Shown here piece by piece: positions 1-5,472 of a stretch of 7,364 bases of DNA. The position numbers and the translations under genes were made by a program. Numbering within the stretch: position 1 is the first letter of the stretch; the number at the start of each line of letters is the position of its first letter. The DNA is from Dehalococcoidia bacterium (lineage in GTDB: Bacteria > Chloroflexota > Dehalococcoidia > Dehalococcoidales > E44-bin46), in assembly GCA_020343755.1 (NCBI GenBank), contig CP070810.1:414412-421775 (forward strand). The letters are read 5' to 3'. The notes beneath the pieces are model-generated. The model searched no databases. It worked only from the letters and a program-made list of their open reading frames with translations, and was not told the DNA's origin.

Positions 1-559
1 GTTTTTGATGCCAGTAGAGGATGTCTTTAGCATCAAGGGGCGGGGTACAGTGCCTACAGGAAGAGTTGAGCGCGGTGTGATTAAGCCCGGGGACGAGATT
101 GAGATGGTCGGCTTACATCACGAGCCCCGCAGGACGGTAGTTACCAGCCTAGAGATGTTTCATAAGACCCTGGATTATGCTGAGCCCGGGGATGCTGTTG
201 GCTGTTTGCTACGGGGCGTAGAACGGAACGAAGTAGAACGAGGACAGGTATTAGCCGCTCCTGGTTCGATAAAACCACATACCCAGGCTGAGGCTGAGGT
301 GTATGTATTGAGCAAAGAAGAGGGGGGCAGGCACACCCCATTCTTTACTGGCTATAAACCCCAGTTTTATATTAGGACCACAGATGTTACCGGCGAGATT
401 ACGCTGCCAGAAGGGGTGGAGATGGTTATGCCCGGTGATAATATAACCATGAAGATAAAGCTTATTTATCCTGTAGCCTTGGAGAAAGGTTTACGATTTG
501 CTATTAGGGAGGGGGGTAAAACGGTAGGTGCTGGCACTTTTAGCCGCATTATAGAGTAG
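1..559 (+). CDS. tuf: Elongation factor Tu, C-terminal part (partial, 5' end outside window)
   Basis: EF-Tu delivers aminoacyl-tRNA to the ribosomal A site as a GTP complex. Only domains 2 and 3 are in the window; the GTPase domain lies upstream. The reading frame is open from base 2 (Phe-Leu-Met-Pro-Val-Glu-Asp). Diagnostic segments are the domain 2 start MPVEDVFSIKGRGTVPTGRV, the RGVERNEVERGQVLA segment, HTPFFTGYKPQFY with RTTDVTG, and the terminal FAIREGGKTVGAG. The protein ends in TFSRIIE, a normal EF-Tu length at the C-terminus. The start must be upstream, so the TTG at 5 and the ATG at 8 are internal codons. rpmG follows after 2 bp, which suggests coupled translation in one operon. The family assignment is secure. 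Confidence 0.98.
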   Translation, partial: FLMPVEDVFSIKGRGTVPTGRVERGVIKPGDEIEMVGLHHEPRRTVVTSLEMFHKTLDYAEPGDAVGCLLRGVERNEVERGQVLAAPGSIKPHTQAEAEVYVLSKEEGGRHTPFFTGYKPQFYIRTTDVTGEITLPEGVEMVMPGDNITMKIKLIYPVALEKGLRFAIREGGKTVGAGTFSRIIE

Positions 560-561
560 AT

Positions 562-729
562 ATGCCTAGGAAAGCTGAAGCCAGGGTTATTATTCATCTT
601 GCCTGTACTGAGTGCAAGGAGAGGACATATACTACCACTAAGAATAGAAAAAATGACCCCCAACGATTAGAGCTTAGAAAATACTGCCCCCGTTGTCGCA
701 CTTATAGACTCCATAGAGAGGTAAAATAG
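562..729 (+). CDS. rpmG: 50S ribosomal protein L33, zinc-binding (C+) form
   Basis: This small gene encodes 55 residues starting MPRKAEARVIIHLACTECK and ending RLHREVK. L33 is a large-subunit protein near the E site. Two CxxC pairs, Cys15/Cys18 and Cys42/Cys45, mark the zinc-ribbon (C+) form; paralogues lacking these cysteines are used by many bacteria in zinc limitation. The central YTTTKNRKN and LELRKYCP segments are typical of the family. It starts 2 bp after the tuf stop and has no convincing Shine-Dalgarno, so translation is probably coupled to tuf (inference). The length matches the family. Confidence 0.96.
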   Translation: MPRKAEARVIIHLACTECKERTYTTTKNRKNDPQRLELRKYCPRCRTYRLHREVK

Positions 730-761
730 GGCAACGATTACAAGTATGTGAGATTCCTTAT

Positions 762-974
762 ATGACATATCGTACTACCAAGCGAGGCGGCTCAAGATTT
801 AAAATCTTTGGCGAGGTTATAGCCGAGTTAAAGAAGGTAGTCTGGCTTTCCAGACGAGAGGCAGCCTTTCTGACACTTCTAGTACTGATTGTTTCCGTCA
901 TCGCTGGTCTAGCCCTAGGAGGCCTTGATATTGGTTTTGCTGAATTTGCTGGTAAATTCTTCTTAGGTAGATAG
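762..974 (+). CDS. secE: Preprotein translocase subunit SecE
   Basis: The gene encodes 70 residues, the short single-span form of SecE found in most bacteria outside the enterobacteria. SecE clamps SecY in the protein-conducting channel of the cytoplasmic membrane. A basic, amphipathic N-terminal part contains the characteristic FGEVIAELKKVVWLSRREA (about residues 16-34), followed by one hydrophobic membrane segment at about residues 35-54. The position between rpmG and nusG is the classical one and supports the call. The ATG at 762 gives the expected length; only a weak GTGAG lies upstream. Confidence 0.95.
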   Translation: MTYRTTKRGGSRFKIFGEVIAELKKVVWLSRREAAFLTLLVLIVSVIAGLALGGLDIGFAEFAGKFFLGR

Positions 975-1061
975 AAGTTTACTAGTTCCAAGTTGGGCTG
1001 AAGCGTTATAAGGCAGACGTTGTGCTTTCCCAAAAATCTTTACCTAAGTGGGGGGTTATTC

Positions 1062-1592
1062 ATGGAGGAGCCAAAATCATGGTTTGTAATTCATACCTAT
1101 TCAGGGTATGAAGAGCGAGTTAAGAAGAATTTAGAGCAACGTATTAAGTTCATGGATTCTGATGGCGAGGTCGCTCAGGTGGTTGTACCTACTGAGGATG
1201 AGATTGAGGTTAGAAGTGGACAGAGGCGGACAGTGACCAAGAAGATATTGCCCGGTTATGTCCTGGTTCAAATGAAGATGAGTGACCAGAGCTGGAAAAT
1301 AGTGCGTAATACCCCGGGTGTTACCGGTTTTGTTGGTAGTGGAAATAAACCTGTCCCATTGCGAGAAGAGGAAGTTAGTCGGATTTTGAAGCAGATGGAA
1401 GCTGAAGCACCAAAGCTTAAAATTGGCTTTCGGGAAGGGCAGAGTGTTCGGGTAGTTGACGGTCCGTTTATTGATTTTATCGGGGTAGTGGACAGTATCA
1501 ATTCAGAGAAGGGTAAAGTTAGGGTGCTTCTATCCCTTTTTGGGCGTGAAACCCCGGTGGAGCTTGACTTCTTACAGGTGGAGAAGCTTTGA
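1062..1592 (+). CDS. nusG: Transcription termination/antitermination factor NusG
   Basis: NusG binds RNA polymerase and affects pausing, Rho-dependent termination and transcription-translation coupling. The 176-residue product begins MEEPKSWFVIHTYSGYEERV, the standard start of the NGN domain (about residues 5-110, including the VPTEDEIEVRSGQ, KKILPGYVLVQM and NTPGVTGFVGS segments). A C-terminal KOW domain follows from about residue 122 (FREGQSVRVVDGPF to the VEKL end). The frame is open upstream to a TTG at 1020, but the ATG at 1062 matches the family N-terminus and has a G-rich stretch (1050-1055) about 6 bp upstream. It lies 87 bp after secE; no terminator or clear promoter is seen in that gap. 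rplK starts 19 bp downstream. Confidence 0.97.
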   Translation: MEEPKSWFVIHTYSGYEERVKKNLEQRIKFMDSDGEVAQVVVPTEDEIEVRSGQRRTVTKKILPGYVLVQMKMSDQSWKIVRNTPGVTGFVGSGNKPVPLREEEVSRILKQMEAEAPKLKIGFREGQSVRVVDGPFIDFIGVVDSINSEKGKVRVLLSLFGRETPVELDFLQVEKL

Positions 1593-1611
1593 GCTCTTTA
1601 AGGAGACGCAG

Positions 1612-2034
1612 GTGGCGAAAAAGATAAAGGCGGTGATTAAATTGCAGATTCCAGCCGGGAAGGCAAATCCAGCGCCCCCGGTGGGTCCAGCCTTAGGTCA
1701 GCACGGGATTAATATTATGGCCTTTTGTAAGGAGTACAACGAGCGTACTTCTTCCCAGGCTGGGTCTATTATTCCAGTTGAAATAACCGTCTTTGAGGAT
1801 AGGTCGTTTACTTTTATTACTAAAACCCCGCCCACTTCTGATTTGCTAAAGAGGGCATTAGGTGTGGAAAAGGGTTCTGGCGATTCTGGCCGAGAAAAAA
1901 TAGGCAAGCTGTCCCGGGATAAGCTTCGTGAAATAGCTGAGCTTAAGGCTAAGGACCTAAATGCTACTAGTATTGAGGGTGCAGAGCGAATTATTGAGGG
2001 CACAGCTCGGAGCATGGGGATTGAGGTAGAGTGA
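1612..2034 (+). CDS. rplK: 50S ribosomal protein L11
   Basis: L11 forms the base of the ribosomal stalk and binds 23S rRNA in the GTPase-associated region, where thiostrepton acts. The product is 140 residues. The GTG at 1612 gives the family start MAKKIKAVIKLQIPAGKANP, with AAGGAG at 1600-1605 ending 6 bp upstream; an ATG at 1540 in frame lies inside nusG and is rejected. The N-terminal domain has PPVGPALGQHGINIMAFCKEYN. The C-terminal rRNA-binding domain spans about residues 72-140 and ends GTARSMGIEVE. The final codons and part of the TGA stop (2014-2032) are an exact copy of sequence before rplA. rplA does not follow directly, because a metabolic cassette is in between, which is unusual. 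Confidence 0.97.
   Translation: MAKKIKAVIKLQIPAGKANPAPPVGPALGQHGINIMAFCKEYNERTSSQAGSIIPVEITVFEDRSFTFITKTPPTSDLLKRALGVEKGSGDSGREKIGKLSRDKLREIAELKAKDLNATSIEGAERIIEGTARSMGIEVE
2014..2032 (+). repeat. 19-bp direct repeat, left copy (3' end of rplK)
   Basis: ATGGGGATTGAGGTAGAGT occurs here and again at 5450-5468 in the same orientation. After one mismatch (G here, A in the right copy) three further A bases match, giving 22 of 23. This copy encodes the last six residues of L11 (MGIEVE) and the first base of its stop. Its right edge runs directly into the Shine-Dalgarno of the alcohol dehydrogenase gene. It marks the left boundary of the inserted segment. Confidence 0.95.
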
Positions 2035-2048
2035 AAGGAGAGGCTGCT

Positions 2049-3218
2049 ATGTTACCGGCAAAAGCGTTTCATATTCCTCCGGTGCTGATTTTCGGGTCAG
2101 GGGCATCAGAACGAGTCGGAGAAGAAAGTAGGAAACTAGGGGTTGAAAAGGGCTTAATTATAACTGATGAAGTTCTAATCAATCTGGGAATATTAGATAG
2201 TATCAAACGAGCCCTCTCTCAAGCTAAGGTTCAATTTGCTATATATTCAGGCGTCTTTACTGAGCCAACAGTGGAATTTGTCCAAGAGGGTCTTAAGACC
2301 TATAAACAAAATGGGTGTGATTTTTTGTTAGCTGTAGGTGGTGGTAGTGCCATTGATACTGCCAAGGCAATCGCAGTTATGGTTACCAATGTCGGTTCCA
2401 TCGAAGATTACATGGGACTGAATAAGATTCCTAAAGGAGGGATCCCGCTCATAGTCATCCCGACCACTGCTGGTACCGGTAGCGAGGTCACTCAGTTTAC
2501 TATAATTACTGATACCAAAAGAGACGTCAAAATGCTCATTGGTAGCCCATTTCTAATACCTCAAGAGGCTATCGTTGACCCACTGTTAACGCTGTCAATG
2601 CCACGTGGTCTAACCGCAGCCACAGGAATTGATGCCCTTACTCATGCTATTGAAGCCTATGTTTCGGTGAAGGCGCAACCGATGAGTGATATTTTCTGTC
2701 TTTCGGCTATTGAACTCATCTCAGGTAATCTGAGGCAGGCTTGGTCTAATGGAAACAATATAGAGGCCAGAGAAAAAACTATGCTGGGAGCGCTTCAGGC
2801 GGGCATTGCTTTTAGCAATTCATCGGTGGCTTTAGTTCATGGGATGTCCCGACCAGTCGGGGCATATTTCCACGTTGCTCATGGGGTTTCTAATGCCACC
2901 CTCTTGGGTGTAGTTACTGAATTCAGCTTGATTGGCAATCCGACTAGATATGCGCGTATTGCCAAAGCGATGAGGGAGAATGTGGAACGTCTCACTATTC
3001 TAGAAGCCGCCGATTTAGCTGCCAAGTCTATAAAGAGATTAATCAAGGACATCAAAATACCTTCGTTACAACAGCTGGGCGTGGATAAAGCAAAGCTGGA
3101 TAAATTAGCCCCTCAGATGGCCGAGGATGCCATTGCTAGCGGTAGTCCAGCCAACAATCCACGACAGGCAACGAAGGAGGAAATAATAGGGCTTTACAAA
3201 CTAGCTTACTTACAATAG
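2049..3218 (+). CDS. Iron-containing (group III) alcohol dehydrogenase
   Basis: A 389-residue NAD(P)-dependent alcohol dehydrogenase of the Fe-ADH family, a cytoplasmic enzyme interconverting alcohols or hydroxyacids and aldehydes. The nucleotide-binding motif GGGSAIDTAK is at residues 97-106 and PTTAGTGSEVT at 138-148. Predicted metal ligands are Asp195, His199 (GIDALTHAIEAY), His264 (VHGMSRP) and His278 (HVAHG), so the metal site is complete. Arg268 stands where E. coli FucO has the conserved His267, a feature I recall from a subfamily with a VHGMSRP motif. The ATG at 2049 is chosen because AAGGAG (2035-2040) ends 8 bp upstream; a GTG at 2031 overlapping the rplK stop lacks such a site. The aldehyde dehydrogenase gene follows 18 bp later, suggesting a shared aldehyde intermediate. 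The substrate cannot be told from sequence; 4-hydroxybutyrate, 3-hydroxyacid or simple alcohol dehydrogenases are all possible. Confidence 0.93.
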   Translation: MLPAKAFHIPPVLIFGSGASERVGEESRKLGVEKGLIITDEVLINLGILDSIKRALSQAKVQFAIYSGVFTEPTVEFVQEGLKTYKQNGCDFLLAVGGGSAIDTAKAIAVMVTNVGSIEDYMGLNKIPKGGIPLIVIPTTAGTGSEVTQFTIITDTKRDVKMLIGSPFLIPQEAIVDPLLTLSMPRGLTAATGIDALTHAIEAYVSVKAQPMSDIFCLSAIELISGNLRQAWSNGNNIEAREKTMLGALQAGIAFSNSSVALVHGMSRPVGAYFHVAHGVSNATLLGVVTEFSLIGNPTRYARIAKAMRENVERLTILEAADLAAKSIKRLIKDIKIPSLQQLGVDKAKLDKLAPQMAEDAIASGSPANNPRQATKEEIIGLYKLAYLQ

Positions 3219-3236
3219 CAAAGGAGGTGCTACTGG

Positions 3237-4724
3237 ATGATTTTGGAAGAACCGATAACAGGGGTGCCACTGGTTAAAAACTTCATCGATGGGGAATGGG
3301 TTGAATCTAAGGGTGAGATTAAGGATGTGGTGAACCCGGCTAAGTATGAGGTGATTGCCAAAGTCCCGATTTCAACCAAAGATGAGATAGATGCCGCAGT
3401 AGAGGCGGCCAAGGCTGCTTTTCCTGACTGGAGGCGGACAACTCCAGTTGCCAGGGCAAGATGTCTCTTTAGATTGAAAGAGTTATTGGAGGAGCATTTT
3501 GAGGAGGTTAGTCGGGTCCAGACACAGGAGCACGGCAAGACGATAGACGAATCCAGGGGGGAAACACGGCGGGGAATCGAGAATGTAGAGGTTGCCTGTG
3601 GGATTCCCACCTTGATGATGGGATACAATCTAGAGGATATTGCCACTGGCATAGATGAGTATCTCATTCGACAGCCGTTAGGGGTTTTCGGAATAATAGG
3701 TCCGTTTAACTTCCCATTCATGATTCCGCTCTGGTCGGCACCGTATGCTGTGGCTACTGGAAACTGCGTCGTTATTAAGCCTTCGAGCGAAGTGCCCCTC
3801 AGTCAAATGAAGATCGCTGAGTTGGTAGACGAAGCTGGTTTCCCGCCGGGTGTGTGGAACGTGGTCAATGGCGGCAGGACGGTGGTAAATGGGATGTTAG
3901 ACCATCCCGACATTCGGGGAATAGCCTTCGTTGGCTCCACACCAACCGCCAAGGATGTTATTTACCGGAGGTGTGGCGAGACGGGTAAGAGGGTTATTGC
4001 TCAAGGTGGTGCCAAGAACTTTATGGTAATAATGCCAGATGCTAATGTAAGAGCAACCGTAGCATCCCTGATGACATCATTTTTCGGCAACACCGGTCAA
4101 CGATGCTTGTCAGGCGCCAATCTGCTAATTGTCGGTCAAGATGATGAGTTCTATAACAGTTTTATGGATGCAGTTGCTGATACGGCATCTAGAATAATCG
4201 TCGGTTACGGGCTTGATGAATCAGTCCAGATGGGTCCCCTACGTGATAAGGAAAAAAAGGAGAAGGTAATAAGATATATAGAAAGTGGCATAGCCGAAGG
4301 GGCAAAAATCAGACTTGATGGCAGAAAGTTTAAGGTTACCGGTGGCTATCCTGACACCTGCTTCCTCGGTCCGAGTATCTTCGAGGACGTTACCCCTGAT
4401 GTGAAAATAGGTAGTGAGGAAATTTTTGGGCCGGTAATGAGTGTTATGCGAGCCAAAAACCTGGATGAAGCCATAGAGATGTGTAACGCCAATCCATTTG
4501 GTAATGGTCATGCTATCTTTACCTCAAGTGGTAAAAGCGCCCGAGAATTTCAATACCGGATTACCAGCGGTAATGTGGGCATAAATATTGGAATAGTGGC
4601 CCCGATGGCCTTCTTCCCATTTAGTGGGATGAAGGATTCATTCTTCGGCATATTACACACACAAGGTCAAGAGGCTATTCGTTTCTTTACTGAAAGTAAA
4701 GTTGTCATCCAGAGGTGGCTCTAG
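3237..4724 (+). CDS. mmsA: CoA-acylating aldehyde dehydrogenase, methylmalonate-semialdehyde dehydrogenase type
   Basis: A 495-residue member of the aldehyde dehydrogenase superfamily. The N-terminus (FIDGEWVES), GPFNFPF at 155-161 with Asn158, GQRC with catalytic Cys290, and EEIFGP with Glu395 are the superfamily landmarks. The segment that usually carries the general-base glutamate (ELGGK) reads GGAKN at 257-261, the pattern of MMSDH/IolA enzymes, which use CoA to release the acyl group. The C-terminal SGMKDSFFG segment, followed by a terminal VVIQRW, also resembles that family. MMSDH converts (methyl)malonate semialdehyde, NAD and CoA to propionyl- or acetyl-CoA, CO2 and NADH. The ATG at 3237 has AGGAGG at 3222-3227, 9 bp upstream. 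The coupling with an Fe-ADH suggests hydroxyacid or alcohol oxidation to acyl-CoA, or the reverse. The exact substrate is unproven, so the symbol states the family rather than a proven role. Confidence 0.88.
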   Translation: MILEEPITGVPLVKNFIDGEWVESKGEIKDVVNPAKYEVIAKVPISTKDEIDAAVEAAKAAFPDWRRTTPVARARCLFRLKELLEEHFEEVSRVQTQEHGKTIDESRGETRRGIENVEVACGIPTLMMGYNLEDIATGIDEYLIRQPLGVFGIIGPFNFPFMIPLWSAPYAVATGNCVVIKPSSEVPLSQMKIAELVDEAGFPPGVWNVVNGGRTVVNGMLDHPDIRGIAFVGSTPTAKDVIYRRCGETGKRVIAQGGAKNFMVIMPDANVRATVASLMTSFFGNTGQRCLSGANLLIVGQDDEFYNSFMDAVADTASRIIVGYGLDESVQMGPLRDKEKKEKVIRYIESGIAEGAKIRLDGRKFKVTGGYPDTCFLGPSIFEDVTPDVKIGSEEIFGPVMSVMRAKNLDEAIEMCNANPFGNGHAIFTSSGKSAREFQYRITSGNVGINIGIVAPMAFFPFSGMKDSFFGILHTQGQEAIRFFTESKVVIQRWL

Positions 4725-4739
4725 GAAAGGGGCGACGAT

Positions 4740-5183
4740 ATGAAGTTACAAACAGCGTCTGCAGTTATTAGTTTTGCTAAGAGCCTTGAAGACGAATCGG
4801 CGAAGTTTTATGAGGATTTATCTCAGCGATACGCCAAAGACAAAGATGTTTTTCTCTCTTTTGCCAAAGAAAATAGGAAGAATTTAGTGCAGATTGACAG
4901 GGCGTACTATGGGGTTATCACTGATGCCATTGAGGGCTGTTTTGCCTTTGATATAGAGCCGGAGGCGTATACAGTTGAGACTGCACTAGCCGAGGCTACC
5001 AGCTATGCTGATGCCTTGGGCAAGGCTATTAAGCTGGAGGAGAAGATAGGAAAGTTTTACTCTGATGCTGCCGAACAATCAAAGTCTCTGATGGCAGACG
5101 TTCCAAGAGCATTTGTGCTGATAGCCGGAAAAAGGGCAAAACGTGGGTCAGAATTGAGGTCACTTCTCGGGAAGGAAGGGTAA
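4740..5183 (+). CDS. Ferritin/rubrerythrin-like four-helix protein with degenerate metal sites
   Basis: A 147-residue, mostly helical protein with no signal peptide or membrane segment. Two internally similar helices, LEDESAKFYEDLS (residues 16-28) and KLEEKIGKFYSDAA (98-111), resemble helices A and C of rubrerythrin-like ferritin folds, with Glu17/19 and Glu100/101 at the usual ligand positions. The partner helices, where ExxH ligands are expected, read AKENRKN (42-48) and AGKRAKRGSEL (129-139). Both lack the histidines, and the second also lacks the glutamate. A di-iron centre therefore looks incomplete. The ATG at 4740 follows AAGGGG (4727-4732) with 7 bp spacing, 15 bp after the ALDH stop. 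Its cotranscription suggests a service or regulatory role for the dehydrogenases, but this is not known. The fold call is by pattern only. Confidence 0.65.
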   Translation: MKLQTASAVISFAKSLEDESAKFYEDLSQRYAKDKDVFLSFAKENRKNLVQIDRAYYGVITDAIEGCFAFDIEPEAYTVETALAEATSYADALGKAIKLEEKIGKFYSDAAEQSKSLMADVPRAFVLIAGKRAKRGSELRSLLGKEG

Positions 5184-5190
5184 TAGAGAT

Positions 5191-5385
5191 ATGGCCAAAA
5201 TGACTGAAAGACGCCGAGTCCATTGCCCAATAAAGCATGTTAGTGTCTTTGTTCTTAAATGGGATGACGGGAGTTTTGCTGTTAAATGTGGCGACCTAAA
5301 AACTTGTGGTGATTCCTGCCCATACCTTAAGGATCCCAACTATAAAAGCCCGTTTAGTAGGGCTCCAAAATATGAGCCCAAATAA
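5191..5385 (+). CDS. Small four-cysteine protein of unknown function
   Basis: A 64-residue basic protein that I do not recognise. Cys12, Cys33, Cys39 and Cys43, with His11 and His16 nearby, could bind one zinc ion or an Fe-S cluster (inference). The pattern is HCP, then WDDGSFAVKCG, then KTCGDSCPYL. The tail is rich in Pro, Tyr and Lys and has no hydrophobic segment. It starts 7 bp after the ferritin-like gene; a GAAGGAAGGG stretch (5171-5180), overlapping the end of that gene, can serve as ribosome binding site for the ATG at 5191. An alternative ATG at 5200 would remove three residues. Regular spacing of Cys and the operon position favour a real gene. It is the last gene of the insert. Confidence 0.72.
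   Translation: MAKMTERRRVHCPIKHVSVFVLKWDDGSFAVKCGDLKTCGDSCPYLKDPNYKSPFSRAPKYEPK
5360..5379 (+). other. GC-rich hairpin at the end of the inserted cassette
   Basis: GGGCTC (5360-5365) and GAGCCC (5374-5379) form a perfect 6-bp stem with an 8-nt A-rich loop, overlapping the last codons of the four-Cys gene. Only a short TTTT (5387-5390) follows, 7 nt downstream, so it is not a classical intrinsic terminator. It may be a weak terminator, an RNA-stability hairpin, or chance. Confidence 0.35.
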
Positions 5386-5449
5386 CTTTTAAGGCTACTT
5401 GAAGTGATTGGCATCGAAGCGAGGAGTTAATATTGGGGCAGTCTGAAAT
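5386..5449 (+). other. Non-coding right edge of the insert
   Basis: These 64 bp between the four-Cys gene and the right repeat contain no ORF of note. Read in the frame of the repeat, codons include stops at 5405 and 5444. Weak, gapped similarity to the rplK 3' region exists (shared GCTACT at 5394 and 1963, and TATTG-GGGCA before the repeat), but it is too poor to call a pseudogene. Confidence 0.4.
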
Positions 5450-5468
5450 ATGGGGATTGAGGTAGAGT
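5450..5468 (+). repeat. 19-bp direct repeat, right copy, carrying the rplA ribosome binding site
   Basis: Exact copy of 2014-2032. Read in the L11 frame it gives MGIEVE followed by TAA (5468-5470), then AA and the rplA ATG. It therefore looks like the original rplK tail left in front of rplA. GAGG at 5459-5462 ends 10 bp before the rplA start and is the best Shine-Dalgarno for it. This means the duplicated bases are functionally needed at both places. Confidence 0.93.
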
Positions 5469-5472
5469 AAAA

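Larger units (their letters stand above)
2035..5449 (+). other. Inserted metabolic cassette between rplK and rplA
   Basis: About 3.4 kb containing four same-strand genes (Fe-ADH, ALDH, ferritin-like, four-Cys protein) separates rplK from rplA, which are adjacent in most bacteria. The exact 19-bp direct repeat at both edges marks the segment as inserted. Gene spacings are 18, 15 and 7 bp, and the first three genes have strong purine-rich Shine-Dalgarno sites, so it reads as one transcriptional unit. No promoter is obvious at its left end, so expression is probably by read-through from the ribosomal operon (inference). No transposase, integrase or clear terminal inverted repeats are visible, so the mechanism of insertion is not shown. 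Confidence 0.8.

Noticed and set aside
730..761. tRNA gene between rpmG and secE, as seen in some genomes
   Set aside because: The gap is only 32 bp, too short for a tRNA.
1020..1061. Upstream TTG start extending nusG by 14 residues
   Set aside because: The extension does not resemble NusG N-termini; MEEPKSWFVIHTYSGYEE from 1062 does.
1540..1611. Upstream ATG start for rplK inside nusG
   Set aside because: The extra 24 residues are an out-of-frame reading of nusG; the GTG at 1612 gives the L11 family start and has AAGGAG upstream.
2031..2048. GTG start for the alcohol dehydrogenase overlapping the rplK stop
   Set aside because: It lacks a well-placed ribosome binding site and adds six residues (MKGEAA) not expected in the family; AAGGAG at 2035-2040 is correctly placed for the ATG at 2049.
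2289..2300. Perfect palindrome GGTCTTAAGACC
   Set aside because: It lies within the alcohol dehydrogenase coding sequence, has no loop or T run, and is compatible with chance.
3230..3721. Minus-strand open frame opposite the aldehyde dehydrogenase (and similar ones elsewhere)
   Set aside because: They lie antisense to clear family genes, have low-complexity Ser-rich translations, and show no start signals or recognisable domains.
5408..5436. Promoter TTGGCA-17-TATTGG for rplA
   Set aside because: The -10 half matches only 3 of 6; too weak to list, though a promoter here would make sense after the insertion.
2014..5468. Ordinary transposon with target-site duplication
   Set aside because: A 19-bp duplication is longer than usual for insertion sequences, and no transposase or terminal inverted repeats are visible.
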